Below are positions 48,201 to 59,352 of a stretch of DNA of 64,000 nt, piece after piece. The translations under genes and the position numbers were made by a program. Positions within the stretch are counted from its first letter, which is position 1. Each line of letters opens with the position of its first letter. The stretch comes from Halicephalobus mephisto (lineage: Eukaryota > Nematoda > Chromadorea > Rhabditida > Panagrolaimidae). The notes beneath the pieces are model-generated. The model was not told the origin of the DNA, searched no databases, and saw only the letters and a program-made list of their open reading frames with translations. The stretch spans positions 1 to 64,000 of the forward strand of contig SWDT01000039.1 of assembly GCA_009193035.1 (NCBI GenBank), given 5' to 3'.

Positions 48201-48576
48201 AAAATTAGAAATTTGTAAAAAATAAGAAATTAGAAAATTAGGATTTTAATAAAAGTTAAAAAAATAGAAAATTAAGAAATTAGAAATTTTATAAAAATTT
48301 AAAAAATAGAAATTTTATAAAAATTAAGAAATTTTATAAAAAATAAAAATTAAGAAATTAGAAATTTTATAAAAATTAAGAAATTTAAAGTTTTACAAAA
48401 TTTTAAAAAGTAGAAATTTTATAAAAAATTTAGGTTTTTTAATACAGTAATATTACAGTAAATTGTGAATAAAAACTTACACGTTTGATCGTCACGGAGC
48501 ACGGTGGGCCATGGGCATTAGCTTCTGCCGAACAAATCAGGGAAAAGATGAGGACAAAAGACAACACAGGTGACAT
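42237..48576 (-). CDS. small secreted cysteine-containing protein, two exons, 75 aa
   Basis: Not recognised, but the gene model is good. Exon 1 (48576-48481, 32 codons) encodes a signal peptide, MSPVLSFVLIFSLICSAEA, then HGPPCSVTIKR. Exon 2 (42368-42237, 43 codons plus stop) encodes TETFKGHCVKLSQRGLVRIG followed by a Cys/acidic tail ending AAAAEEIFG. The donor is a strong GTAAGT and the acceptor AATTTTCAG, both in phase 0. The mature peptide of about 55 residues has four cysteines (PPC, GHC, IGC, DDC), so two disulfides are likely. The intron is 6,112 bp long and almost wholly repeats, extreme for a 75-aa nematode gene. TATAAAA on the coding strand lies about 60 bp upstream of the ATG. The link between the two exons is inferred from phase and plausible content; transcript data would settle it. 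Confidence 0.62.
42370..42770. repeat. tandem repeat, unit about 100 bp
   Basis: About four copies with AAATTTTCTTTATTTTAGTA and TTTTCGAATATTACTGTAAA, immediately upstream of exon 2 of the small secreted protein gene. Confidence 0.75.
43215..43770. repeat. 'CGCGAAAAG' dispersed repeat, three tandem copies
   Basis: Units of about 190 bp share GACAGCGCGAGTCGATTTTT, ACTGATTGGTAAATTTACC, CTTTTTCCTCTTTTGAAC and TTCGCGGGAATTCAAAAATT. It is the same family as in TIL intron 6. Confidence 0.85.
44120..44940. repeat. ~145-bp dispersed repeat in inverted orientation, about six copies
   Basis: Units read ATCAAATGCCCTCAGGG, TTTTAGATCAGTTTTTAATC and TTGATTATTATTTTC. These are reverse complements of words in CNNM intron 2. 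Confidence 0.85.
45650..46300. repeat. 'TCTCGACACGAAAG' family, inverted orientation, six tandem copies
   Basis: Units of about 100 bp contain AATTCGTCTCGAGACAATTT and TACTTTCTAGTCTCGACTGG. Confidence 0.85.
46470..47125. repeat. 90-bp direct repeats flanking a short tandem array
   Basis: Two copies (about 46470-46560 and 47035-47125) share CATATTAGGACTGCTG, CTACATTTCGTC and TTGAATTACAAAATCGAATT. Between them lie three copies of a unit of about 140 bp (TAAATTACGAAATAGGGGAT, TTTTTGGTTGTATGATGTTT). The outline recalls a solo element with direct terminal repeats, but no coding capacity is present. Confidence 0.75.
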
Positions 48577-48725
48577 CTGAGGTCTTCCGAAAATCGCAAA
48601 ATTGCTGTCAAAGAAAATTCTTCTTCGATTTTATAAGAATTACCGTAATCAGAAATAACTTCCAAATCTAAAAAATTTTAAATTATTTAAATTTTTTTTA
48701 ATTTTTTTAAAATTATTATGGTCTG

Positions 48726-48876
48726 TATTTTTACAAGCCGGAAGGACCTTGGGATATTCGAAAAAAGAACGGCATTGATGGAAGTAGCTTAGATTTCCCT
48801 TCTGAGAGGTGGAGCAAGCTCCTAGACAGACATCTGCGAGGGTGCCTGAGGGGCGGTCCCTTGCAGACCAGACCAA
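48726..48876 (-). pseudogene. exon-like cysteine-rich coding fragment
   Basis: One frame reads like a secreted cysteine-rich domain: DVCLGACSTSQKGNLSYF, then HQCRSFFEYPKVLPACKNT. Base composition is clearly coding-like against AT repeats on both sides. It is on the same strand as, and just upstream of, the small secreted protein gene's first exon. A possible acceptor (CTCGCAG) precedes it, but I could not find partner exons or a start. It may be the last exon of another gene, or a relic. Confidence 0.35.
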
Positions 48877-48999
48877 AGGGCCAAATTCAGAATCAGAATT
48901 TCCAAAAAAGTAGACAATTCGAAATTTGACATTTCTGAATAAATTTCAAAATTAATTTTAAAAAATTTAAAAATAAACTTTAACAAATCAAAATTCAAA

Positions 49000-49600
49000 A
49001 AAAAATTAAAAATAAACTTTAAGAAAATCAAAATTAAATTTTTCTAAATTAAATTCAACGAAAAATTAAAAATAAACTTTAAAAAAATCAAAATTAAATT
49101 TTTTAAAATTAAATTTTAAATAAACTTTAAAAAATTAGAAATAAATTTAAAAAAAAATTAAAAATAAACCTTAAAAAATTAAATTCAACGAAAAATTAAA
49201 AATAAACTTTAAAAAAATCAAAATTAAATTTTTCTAAATTAAATTTTAAATAAACTTTAAAAAATTAGAAATAAATTTTAAAAAAAATTAAAAATAAACC
49301 TTAAAAAATTAAATTCAAAGAAAAATTAAAAATAAACTTTAAGAAAATCAAAATTAATTGTTAAAAAAAATTGAACTTAAAAAAATTTAAAAATTTAAAA
49401 TAAACTGTAAAAAATTTAACTTAAATAGAAAAAAAATTAAATTTGAAAAAAATTTAAAAAATAAATTTAAAAATAATTTTAAAAATAATTTTGAAAAATT
49501 AAAAATAAAATTTTAGAAATTAAAAATAAATTTTAAAATAATTTTAAAAAATTAAAAATAAACTTTTAAAAATTTAAATTAATTTCTAAAAAAATATTTC
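49000..49600. repeat. tandem AT repeat, unit about 60 bp
   Basis: Copies of AAAAATAAACTTTAAAAAAA and TCAAAATTAAATTTTT in irregular order. Confidence 0.7.
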
Positions 49601-50639
49601 TCAAAAAATTACGGTATTTGTTTTATAAATTAATTATAATTTTAAAATTCCAAGGTGTTGAAAAAAGTAAATTTTTTAAAAATTTATTATTCAAAGGAAA
49701 TTTAGAAATGAATTTTGAAAAAAATATTTTTCAAAAAATTACGATAATTATTTGGGATGTAAATAATAATTTTTAAATTCAAAGGTTTTGAAAAAAATTA
49801 ATTTTTATGAAAAAATTAAAAATAAATTGAAAAAAATAATTTTCTTTGAATTACAGTAATTATTTGGAATCTTAATTGTAATTTTTAAATTCTGAGGTCT
49901 TGAAAAAAAATTTATCCAAAAAAAGTAAAAACAAGTTTAGAAAAATAATTTTTAAAAATTACAGTAACTTTAAATTTTATTTATAAATTTTAAAATTTTA
50001 AGATTTTAAAAAAAATTAATTTACAAAAATTAGAAATTTAAAAATTAACACAAATTTAGGAAAGTAATTTTTAAAAATTACAGTAATTTTAAATTATTAA
50101 ATCTTTAAAAAAATTAATTTATAAAAAGTAGAGATTTAAAAATTAACATAAATTTAGAAAAATAATTTTAAAAATTACAGTAACTTTAAATTTTACTTAT
50201 AAATTTTTAAATTTTAAGATCTTAAAAAAAATTAATTTACAAAAATTAGAAATTTAAAAATTAAAATAAATTTAGAAGAATAATTTTTAAAAACTACAGT
50301 AACTTTAAATTTTACTTATAATTTTTAAGTTCTGAAATTTTGAAAAAAATTTATTTTAAAAACTTTAAAAATTAAGATAAACTTAGAAATTAAAATTACT
50401 GTAGTTTTTAAAAATTATTTTTCTAAGGTCTTAAAAGAAAAATTTATTTAAAAAAATTTAAAATTGAAAATAAAGTTTAAAAAAAATATTTTTTGAATTA
50501 CAGTAACTTCAAACTTTAATTGTAACCTTTAAATCCTAACGTCTTAGAAAAAATTTATTTAAAAAAGTAATTTTTAAAAAACTACGATAATTACTCCAAA
50601 TTTTAATTGTAGTTTTTAAAGTTAAGAATCTTCAGAAAA

Positions 50640-51262
50640 AAATTTTTTTGGAAGAATTTTAAAAATTAAAATGAAAATTTATAAAAATAATTTTTTAAAC
50701 TACAGTAATTATTTCGAATTTTATTTATAATTTTTAAATTTAAGAACTCTAGGAAAACAATTTATTTAGAAAAATTTTAAATATTTAATTTTTAAAAACT
50801 ACAGTAATTATTTCGAATTTATAATTTTTAAACTTAAAAATCCTGAGAAAAAAATTTATTTAGAAAAATTTTAAATATTTAATTTTTAAAAATAATTTCT
50901 TAAACTACAGTAATTATTTCGAATTTGTAATTTTTAAACTTAGAAATCCTGAGAGGGAAATTTATTTAGAAAAATTTTAAATATTTAATTTTTAAAAACT
51001 ACAGTAATTATTTCAAATTTGTAATTTCTAAACTTAAGAATCCTGAGAGGAAAATTTATTTAGAAAAATTTTAAATATCCAGTTTTTAAAATAATTTCTT
51101 AAACTACAGTAATTATTTCGAATTTGTAATTTTTAAACTTAAAAATCCTGAGAGGGAAATTTATTTAGAAAAATTTTAAATATCCAGTTTTTAAAATAAT
51201 TTCTTAAACTACAGTAATTATTTCGAATTTGTAATTTTTAAACTTAAGAATCCTGAGAGGGA
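50640..51262. repeat. tandem repeat, unit about 100 bp
   Basis: About six copies with AAACTACAGTAATTATTTCG, AATCCTGAGAGGGAAATTTA and AGAAAAATTTTAAATAT. Older variants extend left to about 49600. Confidence 0.85.
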
Positions 51263-51520
51263 AATTAACCACATGGTAAACAGCATAACTGTCTGTCCTG
51301 TGACGTAAAGCTAAACGACGATTTCCTAATTAATAAATATTGCAATCTTTTTATAAATTTTTCGATTAAACGAGAACCAGAAGATACAAATTACATGTTT
51401 TCCGTCTTATTTTCGAAGTCGATAATGTGTCTCGCCAGAGGCGTTAATTGATGTTTATTCTGGCGATCGTAGTTATTATTAACAAAGTCAGATGATGACT
51501 GCCTTAGGGCAAATTTAATT
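51263..51520. other. unique island in a repeat desert
   Basis: About 260 bp of non-repeat sequence (TGACGTAAAGCTAAACGACG, CTCGCCAGAGGCGTTAATTG) without an ORF or RNA signature I recognise. Confidence 0.3.
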
Positions 51521-51529
51521 GAGGTCATT

Positions 51530-52175
51530 TTAGAGAAAAATTTTCATTTAAAAAAATCGAAAACTTATAATTTAAAAATTTTTAACTTCAAAAAAATCGA
51601 AAACTTACAATTTAAGAATTTTTAAATTTAAAAAAACTCGAAAAATTACAATTTAAAAATTTTTAACTTAAAAAATCAAAAAATTACAATTTAAAATTTT
51701 TAACTTCAAAAAAATTGAAAAATTGCAATTTAAAATTTTTTAATTTAAAAAAATCGAAAACTTACAATTTAAATTTTTTTAATTTAAAAAAATTCAAAAA
51801 AAATTAATCACCGTAATTTCTCAACTACAGTATTGTATTTTGCATTTTCATATTTTTAAAATTCCATCTTTATCCAATTACCGTATTTCACAAACCGAAA
51901 AATTCAGTCATTTCATTTTTGTGCAAAAATGATAAATTAACAATCATTTTTCAAAATTTTAAAATTTCCACAAAAAAACAAATTTTATAAAAATTTAAAA
52001 ATTATAATTTTACAAAAATTTAAAAATTATAATTTTACAAAAAGTGGAAAAATTATAATTTTACAAAGATTTAAAAAATGGTAATTTTACAAAAAGTGGA
52101 AAAATTATAATTTTACAAAAATTTAAAAAATGGTAATTTTACAAAATTTAAAAAATGGTAATTTTACAAAAATTT
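51530..52175. repeat. two short-unit tandem repeats
   Basis: 51530-51800 has units of about 40 bp with ATCGAAAACTTACAATTTAA. 51980-52175 has units of about 25-35 bp with AATTATAATTTTACAAAAA. A degenerate 'CGCGAAAAG' family copy follows at 52180-52560. Confidence 0.75.
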
Positions 52176-52689
52176 GACTCGCCCTGTTCTCACACTTTTT
52201 TATTTCTTTTAGGATAGCCCGAAAACGCTAAAAATTCATGTCTAGACAATTTCACGAAAAACCTATTTTCAATTTTCAGCATGATTTTTTGGACTTTTGA
52301 AATTCCCGCGCAAAACGGAAGAAAATGAAAAAAAAACAAATTTGGCCATTTGCACTTAAGTCGACTCGCACTTTTGTTTGTTTCACAATAACCCTAAAAA
52401 TTCTTCGAAAGAATCTACAAATTCATGTCTAGGAAATTTTCACAAAAAATTTTAATTTTTACAATAATGTGAATTTTTAAATTCCCGCTCAAAAAAGTGA
52501 AAAATTCACAAAAGTGGAAAAAGTGGTAAATTTGGCAATTCTATCAAAAATTGACTTTTTTACCCAAATTTTCAACTTTTAATAAAATTCCAAAAATTCG
52601 CAAAAATTTTTCTTTATAATAATGTAGTTTTTTGAAAATTTTTAAATTTCTATAAAAAGTAATAAATTTAGTGATTTTATTCAAAATCA

Positions 52690-53670
52690 ATTTGGAGAGG
52701 TGATAGTTCCTTCCCCTGAGGCATTCAGTTCCTTATTTCGCAGTAATATTATTTTTTATTTTTTTAGATTAATTTTTTGGTTTTAAAAAGAATCTAAAAT
52801 AACAACTAAATAATAAAAAAACTGATCTAGGAAGGTGAAAAATATACTGTATGATAATTCCTCTCCTGAGGCATTTAATTTCCTATTTCGTAACAGACTT
52901 AGTTTTGAACTTTTTAAACCAGTTTTTTATTTTTAAAGAGTCTAAAATATCAACTAAATAATAAAAAAACTGATCTAGGAAGGTGAAAAATATACTGTAT
53001 GATAATTCCTCTCCTGAGGCATTTAATTTCCTATTTCGTAATAGACTTGATTTTGAACTCTTTAAACCAGTTTTTTATTTTTAAAGAGTCTAAAATAACA
53101 ACTAAATAATTTAAAAAACTGATCTAAAAAGTAAAAAATATACTGTATGACAATTTTTCCCTCAGGGCATTCAATTCCCTTTTTCGTAACAGACTTAGTT
53201 TTGAACTCTTTAAATAACTTTTTACTTTTGAAAAGGTTTAAAATACCGACTGAGTAACTCAAAAAAATTGTCTAAAAAGGTGAGGAATATACTGTATGAT
53301 AATTGCTCTCTTGGGGTATTTACTTTCCTATTTCGTAATAACTTTATTTTTTATATTTTTAGATTAATTTGGATAATCACTAAAATATCCCAAAATGCCA
53401 ACTAAATAACTCAAGAAGAATGATCTAAAAAAGCAAAAAATATACTGTAATAATTCCTCCCCTGAGGCATTTAGTTCCTTATTTCGTAATAACTTTATTT
53501 TTTTGCTTAATTTAAATAATTTTTCTTAATTTAAAAAAGTTTAAAATAACAATTAAATAATCCAAAAAAAACTGGTCTAAAAAAACGAAAAATATACTGT
53601 AATAATTCCTTCCCTGAGGCATTTAGTTCCTTATTTCGTAATTATTTTTTATCTTTTTAGATTAATTTTT
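52690..53670. repeat. ~145-bp dispersed repeat, about six tandem copies
   Basis: Clear units with CCTGAGGCATTTAATTTCC, CTTTTTAAACCAGTTTTTTA, AAAAAACTGATCTAGGAAGG and AAAATATACTGTATGATAAT. This is the cleanest array of the family in the window. Confidence 0.9.
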
Positions 53671-54095
53671 TCATTTTTAAAATTTTCAAGTTTTAAAATT
53701 TTCGAGTTTTTTTTAATTTTAAATTTTTCATTTTTTGAAAATTTATAAATTTTTTTAAATATTAAATTTTTAAGTTTTAAGTTTTTTCTTTATTTTTGGG
53801 AATTTTCAAGTTTTTTTAAATTTTAAATTTTTAAGTTTTAAGTTTTTTCTTTATTTTTGAAAATTTTCAAGTTTTTTCAAAGTAAAGTTACAAAATCGGA
53901 TTTGTGGAATCCAGGAGCCCGATCCGTCGGTTAGTCAGACCTGTAGTGAGAGCTTCAGGAGCAAAAACATGACCTCAATTTTTCGGTTGATAGGAAATTT
54001 TATTTTTGCTTATTCTGTATTAAAAATTTTTTCAAGATTGCCAGGGGCATTTTTGTCATAAGTCTTAATTAGATGTATTTAAAAAAGTAAAAAAA

Positions 54096-54332
54096 TTAAA
54101 AAATTAACAAATATCGCCGATGGCCAGACACTGCGTAAGAAAAAAGTTCCGCATCGACGAGCAAATTGCTTGTAACATTTCGCCTCAGGCTATCTCGGTA
54201 TAATTTAACATCATTTTCCAAATAAACAGTGTTCGAATGACCGAATTTTACATCTGTCTGAACAAATGTGGAAGTAAACCAAGCAACCATGAACGAGATT
54301 CGGCCCCGTGACGACACGATCTTAAACTGCAT
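54096..54332 (-). CDS. hypothetical 78-codon ORF, doubtful
   Basis: An ATG-to-stop ORF on the minus strand with coding-like composition: MQFKIVSSRGRISFMVAW, then FGHSNTVYLENDVKLYRDSL and FSYAVSGHRRYLLIF. No family is recognised and no partner exons were joined. It sits in a 600-bp unique patch (53880-54480) between repeats. It could be a small gene, a gene fragment, or chance. Confidence 0.3.
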   Translation of the reverse strand: MQFKIVSSRGRISFMVAWFTSTFVQTDVKFGHSNTVYLENDVKLYRDSLRRNVTSNLLVDAELFSYAVSGHRRYLLIF

Positions 54333-54879
54333 GAATTATTTAATTCTTAGGTCAGGGCTGATGACGAAATTCCCCGGGTTTGTAACTTGGAAGAAAAAAC
54401 AAAAATTATCAAAAATTGTGTAACAATGAGAAATATTTCGAAATAAAAAAGGCGCAAAAATGACTTTCATCATTTTTTTCAAGGAAAAATCGGAAACTAA
54501 CAGTCTTATTAAAAATGATATGAAAATTAAAATTTATTTTTGTTAAATTTTCTTGAAATGAATTTAGTTCAAAATGTTTGATTTCGAATTATTGACGGAT
54601 TCTGGAGACTTTTATGGAAATTCTTGAAATTTCGAAATTATTTACCAAATTTTAGACAAATTTAAATATAATTAAATTTTTAAAATAAATAAATTAAATT
54701 TTATTTTGTTAAATTTTCTCGAAATGAATTTTGTCCCAGATGTTTGATTTCGAAATTTTTATTAAATTTTAAAAATTTTTATTGAAATTTCGAAAATTTC
54801 AGAACCATGTAGTAAATTTTGGAGGATTTTAAATTTATTTATTTTTAAAAATATGTATTGTTACAAAACCGTCTTGAAA

Positions 54880-55700
54880 CGAATTTTTTGTTTTAGATAT
54901 TGGGTCTGAAGTTGTACAAAATCTTGTAAGTTTCCATGGAATTTTGGAATTTTAAAAATCCAAAATTTCAAAAAATTTTAAAGATTTTCGAAGATTTTTA
55001 AGGATTTTTAGACTCTAGATAATTTTAGAAATCTTGGAAAATTTTAAAAATTTTAGAAAACTTGAGAAGTTGTTTTAGGATTCTAGAAAATTCTAGAATC
55101 TTCAGCAAAATTCCCGGAAATTGCAGAAATTTTTACTATATTCTGAGAATTTTTAAGAAATTCTAAAATATTTTAAAAGTTTCAAATAAATTCAGGAAGA
55201 CTCCAGAAGCTCCTGGAAGATTCTCGAAAATCTCAGAAATTTTTATCAGATTATGAAAACTTATTGAATTCTAGGGATTTTAAAGAAATTCTAGAATATT
55301 CCAGAAGTTTCAACCAGAATATAAAAATTTTAAAAACTTCTTTAAGATTCCAGAAGCTTCTGTAAAATTTTCAAAAATTTCAAAAATTTTATTAAATTAT
55401 AGAAACTTCCACTATATTTTAGAAGTTTCAAATAAAATGTTAAAAATTTTTTAATTTCTTAAAGATTCCAGAAAATTCAGGAAGACTCCAGAAGCTCCTG
55501 TAAAATTTTCAAAAATCTCAGAAATTTTATTAAATTATAGAAACTTCCACTACATTCCAAAAACTCTTAAGAAATTTCAGAAGTTTCAAATAAAATGTTA
55601 AAGTTTTTTTAATTTTTCAAAGATCATAGGAAGTTCAACAACCTTTTACAAAATGTCTAAAAACTCCCATAATCCTCAATAATATCCTAGAATCTCCGAC
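54880..55700. repeat. degenerate repeat rich in 'TTCCAGAAGCTTC' words
   Basis: Irregular copies of GACTCCAGAAGCTCCTG, AAATTTTATTAAATTATAGA and AATTCTAGAA. It is similar in style to 10360-10850. Confidence 0.6.
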
Positions 55701-56118
55701 AAATCTCCTTCTAAAATTCCCATAATCTTTCACCATATCCGGAAAATCTAATACTGCAATAAATTCAAAAATTTCGTCATTTTAAAAATTTCGAAATTTC
55801 ATCTTTTTTTTTAAATTTCTCTCACCGCGAAAAATTGGCAAACATCCAACTTGAATATTTTTCGTTTTTGTTTTTAAAAATTTGAATTTTTCGAATTATT
55901 TTAAATTTAAATTTTTATTTTTACATTGTGATTTCCTCAAGAAGGGGATATCCGAGGATTCCATATATGGAGACTTGGATTTCATCGTTCGTAAAAGTTG
56001 TAGTTTGAACAACCCGAAAACTACAAACATCCTTGAAAATTTTTGCAGTTTTTTTTCGATTGAATATTGATTATTTTTAATTTTTTTATAAATTTTTATA
56101 TATAGATTGTTTTAGGAA

Positions 56119-58216
56119 ATGAATAGGGAACAGCAGATGGCTGCCCTCGCGGCGGCCTACGCCGAAGACGACCTGGACTACATCATGGAAGAGGAATCCA
56201 AGCCTAAATGTGACTTTTTAATCACGGGTGACGACGAAATGGTTAAGAAATACATTGATACAATCAAGGATCAGTTAGCTCAAGGTGAAGGAGAAACTTT
56301 TGTCGAAGTTGGAACTGTCATCGGCGCGGGTGAATCTGGCGGATTAACGGAATCTCAGCTCCAAATTGCAATTGAAAAAAACAAAGAAATTATTGAATCT
56401 ATAGGTTGTCAAGCTTATCCTCAGAATATCATCGATCACAAGAATGGAAAGTTTTCTCAGATTGTTTTCGTCCGACAAAACATTGACGAAAAAGATTTTA
56501 TCGAGGTGATTTTTAACTTTTTTAAAGATTTCATATATCAATTTAGATCTTTTTTAATTTTTTTAAAGATTTCATATATAAGTTTAGATCTTCTTCAAGT
56601 TTTTTAAAGATTTCATATATAAGTTTAGATTTTTAAATCTTTTTTTAGAAACTCCATATATCAACTAAAATTTCCAAACCTTTTTTAGAAATTTCATATA
56701 TTAATTTAGATCTTCTTTAACTTTTTTAAAGGACTTCATATATCAATTTAGATCTTTTTCAAATTCTTTAAATATTTCGTTATTAATTTAGTTTATTTCT
56801 TGTTCCTTTTAATATTTGATGCATTGATTTAGGTCCGTGTTGCTGTTATTGGAAACGTCGATGCTGGAAAGTCGACTTTACTCGGAGTTCTGACCCACAA
56901 TACTCTGGATGATGGTCGTGGCCGTGCCAGACAGAAGTTATTTCGACACAAACACGAATTCGACACCGGTCGGACTTCCTCCGTTGGAAACGACATATTA
57001 GGCTTCAAAATGGACGGGACAGTCGTGAATGATCCAAATCCTCATAGTGGTGAACTTCATTGGCCGACCGTCTGCTGCAACGCTGCCAAGGTTGTGACGT
57101 TTATCGATCTCGCTGGACACGAGAAGTACCTCAAAACGACTATATTTGGAATGACGGGTCACATGCCGGATTACGCTATGCTCATGGTTGGAGCCAATGC
57201 AGGAATTGTCGGAACTACAAGGGAGCATTTCTCGATCGCTTTGAGTTTGAAAATCCCAGTCCTGGTTGTGGTTACCAAAATCGACATGTGTCCCGAGAAC
57301 GTTTTGCAAGACAACATGAAGATGGTCGATAGATTGATGAAAAGTGGAAGTGCTGGCAAGTTCCCTGTCGTCATCCGTGGATTAGAAGACGTCGTTCGAG
57401 TCGCTCGGGACTTTGCCGCAGGAACTTTGGTGCCCATTTTCCAAGTTTCTAACGTCACAGGACACAATCTGGATCTTCTTCGGTCTTTTTTGAACATGAT
57501 CCCACTTCACAGAGGATTCAATGAAGATGCCCCTGTCGAATTTCACATAGATGAAACTTTTTCTGTGGAAGGCGTCGGAACAGTGGTGTCTGGCACGTGT
57601 GTGGCTGGGAGGATTACTGTAGGGGATACGCTGCTCATTGGACCGGATTCACTTGGCTACTTTATCCCGTTTCCCATCAAATCCATTCATCGGAAGCGAG
57701 TCCCGGTCAACTCCATCAAAGCAGGCCAAACGGGATCTTTTTCTGCAAAGTAATATTTTTAAAATAATTTAAATAATACTTTTTTTTAGGAAATTTGCCA
57801 GAAAAGAAGTTCGAAAAGGAATGATGATTGTTGATCAATCCCTGAATCCAGAAGCTTGTTTCGAATTTGATGCTGATGTTTTTATTCTTCATCATCCAAC
57901 AACGATTATGGTTAATTATCAAGCAATGGCTCATGCAGGTCCTGTTCGACAAACTGTGATGATCAAATCAATGAATAAGGAAGTTTTAAGAACAGCAGAT
58001 CGTGCTAGTGTCACTTTCAAGTTTATCAAACATCCAGAATACCTGAGGGAAGGATTGAGGATTATCTTCCGCGAAGGCAGAACGAAGGCCATAGGCATTG
58101 TGAGGAAGATTTATCCGGTAGAATTGAAGTCTAAACCTCAAAAAACAGTAAAAGGAAAAGTACCGTACACTGCTGGGAAGAAAAGTAAAAACAGAAATTC
58201 TAAAAAACCAAATTAA
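56119..58216 (+). CDS. cgp-1: GTPBP1-type translational GTPase, three exons, 576 aa
   Basis: Member of the GTPBP1/GTPBP2 branch of EF-Tu-like GTPases. Mammalian GTPBP1 acts in aminoacyl-tRNA delivery and exosome-linked mRNA decay. Exons 56119-56505, 56833-57749 and 57790-58216 join in phase. Residues 1-129 form the family's N-terminal extension ([12 protein letters not shown]). The GTPase domain has G1 GNVDAGKST (136-144), G3 DLAGH (about 221-225) and G4 TKID (277-280). Beta-barrel domains follow: [40 protein letters not shown] and [19 protein letters not shown]. The C-terminus is Lys/Asn-rich and disordered. A ttttag acceptor just before the ATG suggests trans-splicing. The symbol follows the C. 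elegans GP-1 homologue and is less sure than the family. Confidence 0.94.
56506..56810. repeat. tandem repeat filling GTPBP1 intron 1, unit about 45 bp
   Basis: About six copies of AGATTTCATATATCAATTTA and TAGATCTTTTTTAATTTTTT. Confidence 0.8.
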
Positions 58217-58599
58217 TTTTATGTACAGTAATTATTGTTTTTGTTGACGTACAGTATACCGATTTGTTGATGATTTAAATGTTCTCGATTAAACAATGAA
58301 AGTTGAGTTTTGAAATTTTCCTAGTTATGGAATACTTTCAAGGTCGTAAATTATGTCAATTTGTGACGAAAGAAATGTCTTTTTTCCATTAAAAGGAGCC
58401 TTGTGAAAAATGGAAAAAATGGTAATTCTGGAAAGTACTGAAATTAGTTTTTTACTTAATTTAAAGAATTTTTTTAATTTAAAAAAATATTGAAAATTAT
58501 TTTTTTTTATTTTTAAAAATATCGAAAATTATTTTTTTTTATTTAAGAAAATATTAAAAATTATTTTTTTTTATATTGAAAATTATTTTTAAAAAAATA

Positions 58600-59060
58600 A
58601 GAAATTGATTTTTTTGGAATTTGTTTCGAAATTAATTTGAAGAAAAAATATTTTTAAATTTTTGAATTCTCGGGTAAAAAAAGTAAATTTAAAAAAATGG
58701 AAAAGTTGGCAATTCAGAACTAAAATCGACTTTTTCTTTTTTTGGTCCTTACCTAATTCTTGAGAACCCATGTCGAAAGATTTCCAAAAATCTCAAATTT
58801 TATTTTCATAATAATGTGAATTTTTGAATTCCCGCGCAAAGGGCGAAAATTTCACAAAAATGGTAAATCTGGCAAAAAACAAAAATTATTTTCTTATTTA
58901 ATTTTTAAAAATTCTAAAATTAAAATTATTGTGTTAAGATATCTTTAAAAATCTCAAATTTTATTTTCATAATAATGTGAATTTTTGAATTCCCGCGCAA
59001 AAGGCGAAAATTTCACAAAAATGGTAAAAGTGGTAAATCTGGCAAAAAAAGGAAATTAAT
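58600..59060. repeat. 'CGCGAAAAG' dispersed repeat between GTPBP1 and TOM1 genes
   Basis: Two to three copies of about 170 bp with ATAATGTGAATTTTTGAATT, CCCGCGCAAA and TTCACAAAAATGGTAAA. Confidence 0.8.
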
Positions 59061-59352
59061 TTTTTATTTTCTTTATTTTCTTATTTAATTTTTAAAAATC
59101 CGTAGTTTTCGTGTTGAGACAAGTTTTAGAAATGTCACGTTTTACTTTTTACAATGGTATAAGTTTCGTTTCCGAGTTAACTCAAAATAGGCGTTCCCAT
59201 CGCGAAAACCGCGGAGTAACGAAACAAACGAGCAAAGAAAACAAGGCAGCGCATGAACCGAGTCATCGTTTTGGAGGATGTTTTTCCTTTTTCATTGATT
59301 TCGGTTATAGTCATTATATTTGTGTTTTTAGCTTACTTAACTAATCTGTATC

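Noticed and set aside
59111..59344. 77-codon ORF just upstream of the TOM1-like start
   Set aside because: It ends at the presumed trans-splice acceptor and is most likely promoter DNA.
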